Assembly: GCA_013396635.1 (NCBI GenBank)
Contig: WBMW01005746.1
Location: 1,112,984-1,176,983, forward strand
Direction of reading: 5' to 3'
DNA: 64,000 bases
Source: Penelope pileata
Taxonomy: Eukaryota; Chordata; Aves; Galliformes; Cracidae
A program made the translations under genes and the position numbers. The notes under the pieces were generated by a model. It made no database searches. It was given only the letters and a program-made list of their open reading frames with translations, and was not told the origin of the DNA. Position 1 is the stretch's first letter; each line of letters opens with the position of its first letter. Below are positions 58,416 through 64,000 of this stretch, piece by piece.

Positions 58416-60668
58416 CTACTGCAGGTTGCACAGGTAGGCGTCCAGGCGGGTCTTGAATATCTCCAGGGAAGGAGACTCCACAACCTCCCTGGGCAGCCTG
58501 TTCCAGTGCTCCGTCACCCGCACCGTGAAGAAGTTCTTCCGCATGTTGGTGCGGAACTTCCTGTGCTCCAGCTTAAGGCCATTGCCCCTTGTCCTGTCCC
58601 CACTGACCACCGAAAAGAGGTTCCCCACCTCCATTTGCCTCCCGCAACTAAGATATTTATAAACATTGACCAGGTCCCCTCTCAGCCTTCTTTTCTCCAG
58701 GCTGAACAGACCCAGCTTACTGAGCCTCTCCTCATAGGGGAGATGCTCCAGGCCCTTTATCATCTTTGTGGCCCTCCGCTGGACTCTTTCCAGGAGGTCC
58801 CTGTCTTTCTTATACAGGGGAGCCCAGAACTGGATACAGTACTCCAGCTGAGGCCTGACCAGGGCAGAGTAGAGGGGGAGGATCACCTCCCTCGACCTGC
58901 TGGCAATACTCTTTTTAATGCACCCTAGGATCCCATTGGCCTTCTTAGCCACCAGGGCACACTGCTGGCTCATGGCCAACCTGTCATCTACCAGGACCCC
59001 CAGGTCCCTCTCTGTAGAGCTCCTCTCCAGCAGGTCATCCCCCAGCCTGTACTGGTGCATGCGGTTATTCCTCCCCAGGTGCAAGACTCTACACTTGCTT
59101 TTGTTGAACCTCATCAGGTTCCTCTCTGCCCATCTCTCCAGCCTGTCCAGGTCTTGCTGAATGGCAGCACAGCCTTCTGGCGTGTCAGCCACTCCCCCCA
59201 GCTTCGTGTCATCAGCAAACTTGCTGAGGGTGGACACTATCCCCTCATCAAGGTCGTTGATGAAGACATTGAACAAGACCGGACCCAGCACCGACCCCTG
59301 GGGAACACCGCTAGTTACAGGCCTCCAGCTGGACTCTGTGCCGTTGATCACTACCCTCTGAGCTCGGCCAGTCAGCCAGTTCTCAACCCACCTCACCGTC
59401 CACTCATCTATCCCGCATTTTCTCAGCTTTGCTATCAGGATGTCATGGGAGACAGTGTCAAAAGCCTTGCTGAAATCAAGGTAGATGACATCCACTGCTC
59501 TCCCCCCATCTACCCAGCCAGTGATGTTATCATAGAAGGCTACCAGGTTGGTCAAACATGATTTCCCCTTGGTGAATCCATGCTGACTACTCCTGATAAC
59601 CTTCTTCTCTTCCAATTGCTGGGAGATGGCATCCAGAACAAGCTGCTCCATCACCTTTCCAGGGACAGAGGTGAGGCTGACTGGCCTGTAGTTCCCTGGA
59701 TCCTCCTTCTTGCCCTTCTTGAAGACCGGAGTGACATTGGCTATCCTCCAGTCTTCAGGCACTTCTCCCGTTCTCCAAGACCTGTCAAAGATGATAGAGA
59801 GCGGTAGGGCAATCACATCCGCCAGCTCCCTCAGCACACGCGGATGCATCCCATCAGGGCCCATGGATTTGTGCACATCCATCCCAGCCAGACGCTCCCG
59901 GACCATCCCCTCCTCAACCAGAGGGAAGCTCTTCTCAACCGGAGGGAAGCCCTCCATTTTCCGGACTCTATCACACATCTCCAGGGATGGGGAGTCCCGA
60001 GGAGGAGTCTTAGAAGTGAAGACTGAAGCAAAGAAGGCATTCAATATCTCCACCTTCTCAGCATCCTCCGTTGTCAGGACACCCCCCTCATCCAGCAGGG
60101 GACCCACATTTTCCCTAGGCTTCCTCTTACTGTTGACATACTTAAAAAACCCCTTCTTATTATCCTTTATCTCCTTTGCCAATTTAAGCTCCAATTGGGC
60201 TTTGGCCTTTCTTGTCATATTCCTGCAGTCCCTCACAACATTCCTATACTCCTCCCAAGAGGACAGGCCCTTTTTCCACATTTCATGGACCTTCTTCTTC
60301 TTTTCGATCATGCCCATGAGCTCTGTGCTCATCCACAGCGGTCTCCTGCCGCCCTTCCCTGATTTCCTGCTCCTAGGGATGCACCGATCCTGAGCTTGAA
60401 AGAAGTACTGTTTAAATATCAACCAGTTCTCATGGGCCCCCTTACCTCCAAGCACTCTGGCCCATGAGATCCCTCCAAGTAGGCCCCGGAGGAGAGCAAA
60501 GTTGGCTCTCCGAAAATCCAGGGTAGCAATCCTACTTTTAACCTTACTTCTCCCACTCAGAATCTTGAACTCCACTAGCTCATGATCGATATCAGGGTTA
60601 AAGCACCCAGGATAATGATGACTGTTATCATCTGCGCTACATTTGGGCATCGAGCCTGTGTGGCTCAT
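58416..60668 (-). CDS. CR1 ORF2 partial, reverse transcriptase, 750 codons uninterrupted
   Basis: The frame runs from ATG at 60668 to a TAG at 58416 without a break. RT landmarks in order: pre-RT region with RRPLWMSTEL (109-118), GNYRPVSLTSVPGK (325-338), HGFTKGKSCLTNL (363-375), YLDFSKAFDTVSH (396-408), SGVPQGSVLGPVLFN (453-467), the catalytic FADD at 484-487, and the C-terminal ERVQRRATKMI and HWNRLPREV motifs. Both catalytic aspartates of FADD and the Asp in LDFSKAFD are present. The AP-endonuclease is absent, so the copy cannot move by itself. An open frame this long suggests a fairly young insertion. Confidence 0.93.
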   Translation of the reverse strand: MSHTGSMPKCSADDNSHHYPGCFNPDIDHELVEFKILSGRSKVKSRIATLDFRRANFALLRGLLGGISWARVLGGKGAHENWLIFKQYFFQAQDRCIPRSRKSGKGGRRPLWMSTELMGMIEKKKKVHEMWKKGLSSWEEYRNVVRDCRNMTRKAKAQLELKLAKEIKDNKKGFFKYVNSKRKPRENVGPLLDEGGVLTTEDAEKVEILNAFFASVFTSKTPPRDSPSLEMCDRVRKMEGFPPVEKSFPLVEEGMVRERLAGMDVHKSMGPDGMHPRVLRELADVIALPLSIIFDRSWRTGEVPEDWRIANVTPVFKKGKKEDPGNYRPVSLTSVPGKVMEQLVLDAISQQLEEKKVIRSSQHGFTKGKSCLTNLVAFYDNITGWVDGGRAVDVIYLDFSKAFDTVSHDILIAKLRKCGIDEWTVRWVENWLTGRAQRVVINGTESSWRPVTSGVPQGSVLGPVLFNVFINDLDEGIVSTLSKFADDTKLGGVADTPEGCAAIQQDLDRLERWAERNLMRFNKSKCRVLHLGRNNRMHQYRLGDDLLERSSTERDLGVLVDDRLAMSQQCALVAKKANGILGCIKKSIASRSREVILPLYSALVRPQLEYCIQFWAPLYKKDRDLLERVQRRATKMIKGLEHLPYEERLSKLGLFSLEKRRLRGDLVNVYKYLSCGRQMEVGNLFSVVSGDRTRGNGLKLEHRKFRTNMRKNFFTVRVTEHWNRLPREVVESPSLEIFKTRLDAYLCNLQ
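59911..59952 (-). repeat. 21-base tandem duplication inside the CR1 frame
   Basis: Two adjacent 21-base near-copies (59911-59931 and 59932-59952) give the peptides FPPVEKS and FPLVEEG. The duplication keeps the reading frame. It lies between the pre-RT region and the RT core, so it is unlikely to disturb catalysis. Confidence 0.75.
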
Positions 60669-63600
60669 TGGACATCCTCCTTTGGCTTGATAGCAAGGAG
60701 GATGAGCAAACCCAGCAGCAGCTCACCGGGCGCGGGGTGTCTTCTGTGGCCAGGCTCATGGCTGGGGCTGCAGAGCTGGGGTGGGGGGCTGCACCCAGCC
60801 TGCCCCTGCCCACTGCAGCCATGCTGTGCAGAACAGGCATGCAGCACATGGGCATCCTGGAGGGAATAGAGGTATCTGAGCGGTCTGGTTCCCACGTTAC
60901 TCTTTGGATGCAATGCTTGGAGTGGAAGGGAAGTTTGTGTTTGTGCTTTTGATTTACCAGAATTGGCTTAAAATGCCCCTGGGATTCTCAGTTCAAGCAA
61001 ACAAAGGAGATCAGGATCAAGGAGCCTCCCAGGATGATACAAGCAATGTGACACAAGCGGGTACAAAAGGAACGTGCTTTGGCCATCCCAGAAGCTGGAA
61101 GTTTTGTTCTCAGCCTGGCAATGGATACAAACAAGCAGATTTCAGTTGCATTCCTCTCCCTCCCTTTTTTGTTGGTCATGTTAGATTGTGTGGTCACCCT
61201 TTGAAGATGTGTCATATTGGGAATGGCACAAGAAGAGGGACTGTGGGCAAAACCTGTAATGGTCTCTGGGATGGGTGAGAAATGAAGTAAACAAGTGTTA
61301 GGAAACCCTGCGTTGTGCATTGGGCACAGCATTGCTCTGCGTTGATGCCCACCTTCCCGGGGGCTTCCCAGCACACCAGATACGGTGGTGCTGGCAGTGC
61401 CTGCCCAGCTTCCTTCCCATCAATCCAGTGCAGAAATGCAGGTGCACTTCCCAGAAGGGAGGCAGGCAGCTGGGAGACGGCCGCCAACCTGCTGGCACTG
61501 CCAGAACCATCGCACTGGGTTAGATGCTGACAGACAGTGCCTGGCTCTGCAGGAGGTCCTGCTGGTCTCGCTGGGGACGCTGGCCATCGGCTGGTGTCAC
61601 CCACGGGCCTGTGGCTTCACACTGAAGGGGCACTGGGCTCCCTCCCAGCCCCACAGCTCCACAAACCCCCTGCTCTGCTTTGAGCCAGGCTGGGGGATTT
61701 CCAGGGACAAGACGGGGTGGGGGCAGAGGTTCATTGACAATTTTGCTGTGGTTTTTCATCTTGATTTAATTCAGATCGACTCGGTTTCATGGAGGGAATA
61801 GCTGATTGCAGGAATGCATCATGCTGATGCTTACCAGATACTTTTTAGATGGGAAAATCTTTCTCTGTCACGAGAAAGTTTGCAAATATTAGTTTTCTTG
61901 TAAATCAGAGTGAAACCAGATTTTGAGAGGTTTGACTTTCTCACAGGCTCTGAGCTTTGGCCACCTCCAGGCCCCGCTCTGGCAGCTGGCTGAGCTGCTG
62001 GGTACCTCGCTCTGTGGCACACGGCACAGGGTGCTGAAAATCCTGAGGCGAGATGTGGTGTGAAGCCAAGTATTTATATTGAGGAAGAGCAAAACTTTTA
62101 CTCCTTGTAGCCTTATTTTTTTGCAGTGACCATCTTAGTGGAGACTTCTTTCTTTTCAGTTTCATTGTTCAAGTCCAGTAACAACCACTGCTGTATTTGC
62201 AAGCTTTAAGTGGTGACAGCCCGAATGCCTCCCCAGCATTCCATGTCTTCCTGTGCCAGGGTGCTGGCTTTGCTTGCATTCAGCAGCACCGAGGGCTTGC
62301 TCTCCTGCACCTCGCTGAGCATGTCGCCCAGCAGCGGGCACATCCTGCCTTGCACCACCCAGCATCTGTGGGCATGGGGTGGCCGGGGCCTTGGTTTGGG
62401 GCAGGAGCTTCTTCCCCACTGGCTGACAGCCCTGCAAGGAACTGGTGGCCATGCGCGGGCTGGGTTACTCGAGCTCACAAGTGATGCAGAAAGCCCTGTC
62501 CTAAAGAAAACCTGATGCATTTATCCAAAAATGAACAGAGAAGGACCTGTAAAACACTTTTCTCCGTCTTGCAGATTGCACTCGTGCGGTTGGTTGGGCT
62601 ACTTGATCCATTAGAACGTGTCTCAGGGCATCTGGAAGCATTGTGGATAGCTTCTGTCCCCTCCCAGAGACCCACTGGTCCGTGGTGAGCACGCTGGAAG
62701 CCAGGCTGCCCGCAGGAGGAGGACGCGATGCCTGGAGCTGCGGCCGCTCGGCGTGGCAGCGTGCCTGGGAGGTTTGCTGTGCTTGGATAGCACGGAACTG
62801 TGCAAACACAGAATGAGATGGGATTTTTCCAGGTTCAATTTGACCTTTTCCTGATTCCAAGTGTAACTTTGAGATTTGACCGCTTCTTTTGTTTTCCACG
62901 TTCTGCTGTGCCTGATGGCAGGAGCAGTCACAAGCATCTGACCCACATCAAAGCCTGGTTTTGAGTTGTGTGTGAAGGAAACTGTATTGACAATGAAAAC
63001 ACGTGTGGGTATTGGCAAGCCAAGGCTGTGTGCAGCTTGGCAGCCCTCCTCCTCCCTCTGCACCCACCACAGTGATCTCAGAGCCTGGTGGGTGAAGGTG
63101 GGAGCAGGGCCACCCACGGAAGCTGTGGTGCATGGAGCCAGGAGGAGTCCTGTCTGTGTTTCTCCATTGCTGTTCTGGGTGGAATTTCTGTGAGCAAACC
63201 TATCGTGGTTTTAAGTTAATGTGCAGTTACAGAAGGAAGATTATCTGAGTGTTTGCTTTATACGTTTCTCCTTTGTCTTCTGTCTTGCTTGACTGATGCA
63301 CAGAAATGCGCTTTGGCAGCCTCAGCCTGTCCGTCTATTATCATTAGCACTCCAGCATGTGTTTTCACTTTGTGGAGGGCTGCACGGTGTTGGGGATGGT
63401 AGTGGGAAAGGAGGTGGTGTGGGTATGCAGCAGCCATTTCTAACATCCACAGCATCTTGGCATTTTTTAAAAGCCAAAGTGGTCACACGTTTTGTTCTGA
63501 AACCCATTTGTAATCTTAAATCGTAATCATAATCATAATCATCATCCTGCTAATGCAGAGGATGTGTGGGAGAAACAAGCCTCCTTGAAAATTTCCTCCG

Positions 63601-64000
63601 AGCCTTTGCCAAGCCTGAGGCAATCTTTTTTTTTTTACGACAGAGAGCCGTTCTCACGGCAGTGGGTAGCAGCCCAGCTGCAACGTGTCAGAGCTGAGCA
63701 CCACATCCCGCTCTGGAGCTGCGTGGTTCGCACCGCATCCTTTTGTCAAGCGCGTAGGAGGTGGCGTGGTCATTTCTCCAGAAACGGGAAAACGGAGCCC
63801 TGGTAGTGACGCGATGTCCTCTGAGTCAGCAGAGTGGCCCTGCGGCCTCCCGGCCTCGAAGCCCGTGGTGCGGAGCAGGAGCAGCAGTGCTGCATGGCGG
63901 CCCCTGGGACGCAGGGCAGCCACACAAAATGGATGAGCCTGCCAGAGCCGCGCGGTTATGGCTGGGGAGGTGCTCTCAGCACAGAAGCTTCTGCAGAAAA
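60669..64000. other. Gene-free 3' end of the window
   Basis: No coding exon or RNA gene that I can support. GC-rich except for an AT-rich island at about 61730-61930 and smaller ones at about 62070-62170 and 62780-62890. An (ATAATC)-type run lies at 63522-63543. CpG density rises at about 63640-63960. SERPINE2 is the next gene expected by synteny, but nothing of it is visible here. Confidence 0.5.
63522..63543. repeat. ATAATC microsatellite
   Basis: Short hexamer run (AATCAT units) with a slightly degenerate end. Confidence 0.7.

Larger units (their letters stand above)
58329..60668 (-). mobile_element. CR1 LINE retrotransposon, 5'-truncated, minus strand
   Basis: A non-LTR retrotransposon of the avian CR1 group. 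The 3' end (58329-58352) is three perfect copies of ATTCTGTG on the element strand, the CR1 hallmark, preceded by a short 3' UTR of about 60 bases after the stop. The 2.3-kb body encodes the reverse transcriptase. The 5' half (ORF1 and the endonuclease) is missing, as is usual. The 5' boundary is not sharp to me: homology to CR1 is clear from HELVEFKILSGR (about 60580) inward, and the part up to 60668 may be element or flank. Confidence 0.95.

Noticed and set aside
59710..60393. 227-codon + strand frame over the CR1
   Set aside because: Antisense shadow of the reverse-transcriptase frame.

Overview
This is a vertebrate nuclear window from a bird, most likely chicken or a close galliform. The evidence is a CR1 retrotransposon with the avian 3' octamer tail, a second CR1 3' fragment, and a multi-exon gene that spells out CUL3 almost residue for residue. 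The neighbouring pair CUL3 then FAM124B, both on the + strand, is the gene order known from human chromosome 2q36. I did not find an undescribed biological system. I list candidates that deserve a check, with modest scores.

Layout. Positions 1-7683 are the 3' part of CUL3 intron 1; exon 1 and the promoter lie upstream of the window. Fifteen coding exons (numbered 2-16) run from 7684 to 42723. They encode residues 23-768 with no frame break and with GT/AG at every junction, and the total matches the 768-residue length known for human CUL3. The 3' UTR starts at 42724, and several poly(A) signals lie between 43004 and 43805. An AT-rich intergenic stretch follows to about 46.7 kb, then base composition shifts to GC-rich. 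FAM124B has two coding exons (53168-53884 and 54875-55459, 433 codons) and a good poly(A) signal at 56127. Beyond it lie a perfect 9 x 18-bp minisatellite (56866-57027) inside an open frame, a 5'-truncated CR1 LINE on the minus strand (58329 to about 60.67 kb) whose reverse-transcriptase frame is open for 750 codons, and about 3.3 kb of gene-free sequence.

Function. CUL3 is the scaffold of CUL3-RBX1-BTB ubiquitin ligases. Visible here are the BTB-contact helix, the cullin homology core, and the NEDD8-acceptor lysine (codon 41890-41892). Exon 9 is exactly the 57-codon, frame-preserving exon (residues 403-459) whose skipping in human causes familial hyperkalaemic hypertension. FAM124B is a poorly understood vertebrate protein; its first coding exon is conserved and its second has diverged strongly. 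Nothing in the sequence shows that the two genes act together. Their adjacency is old synteny.

Limits: exon calls rest on reading frame, splice sites and family recall. UTR ends, promoters and regulatory calls are inference without transcript data.
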